From NCBI GenBank assembly GCA_938017885.1, contig CALIJD010000125.1, positions 1 to 5,854 of the forward strand: a stretch of DNA of 5,854 nt, given 5' to 3'. Position numbers and translations under genes: made by a program. Positions 5,850-5,854 of the stretch are shown in pieces. Each line of letters starts with the position of its first letter. Position 1 is the stretch's first letter. This DNA comes from an uncultured Granulicatella sp. (GTDB lineage Bacteria > Bacillota > Bacilli > Lactobacillales > Aerococcaceae). A model generated the notes under the pieces. It was given only the letters and a program-made list of their open reading frames with translations. It ran no database searches and had not been told where the DNA came from.

Positions 5850-5854
5850 TTAGA

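Overview
The window looks like chromosomal DNA of a low-G+C Gram-positive of the Lactobacillales/Gemella type, such as an oral or upper-airway Streptococcus, Gemella or Granulicatella. The genus is an inference. The evidence is AT-rich sequence, strong AGGA-type ribosome binding sites, a YSIRK-like signal peptide, an LPXTG sorting motif and an M26-family (IgA1 protease/Zmp) surface protein. Every gene I can support lies on the minus strand, so transcription runs from the right end to the left. Genes are cut at both ends, so this may be a whole short contig.

Right part (5849 to 3346): a compact metabolic cluster. It starts with the C-terminal part of a core-MetE (YxjG/YxjH-like) protein that keeps all four expected zinc ligands. 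An in-frame stop lies 3 to 5 bases from the window end, where the homologous upstream part should still be coding. A cyclase-family (KynB-like, PF04199) metal hydrolase follows, then after 18 bases a complete second core-MetE paralogue. The two paralogues are about 65% identical over the shared C-terminal part (counted by hand). An almost ideal, two-way intrinsic terminator closes the cluster at 3305-3331. A 10-bp hairpin and a 12-bp direct repeat lie between the first paralogue and the cyclase.

Middle (3105 to 3345): an AT-rich intergenic region holding the terminator, a perfect 34-bp palindrome made of two 16-bp inverted-repeat units (an operator-like site), and an extended -10 promoter for the surface-protein gene.

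Left part (3104 to 1): the first ~1,034 codons of a zinc metalloprotease of the streptococcal IgA1 protease/Zmp family. It has the unusual layout of that family: signal peptide, LPHTG near the N-terminus, two membrane segments, a Ser/Thr/Pro-rich linker, four G5-like repeats and the M26 N-terminal region. The catalytic HExxH domain would lie beyond the left edge. The gene is broken by a one-base frameshift at about 2491-2493, which separates the exported and anchored N-terminus from the rest. It could be a real inactivating mutation, a population variant or a sequencing error.

The metabolic cluster probably serves methionine/homocysteine methyl transfer, with a cyclase-family hydrolase of unknown substrate. 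The protease is an independent transcription unit. I see no RNA genes, CRISPR arrays, insertion sequences or phage genes.
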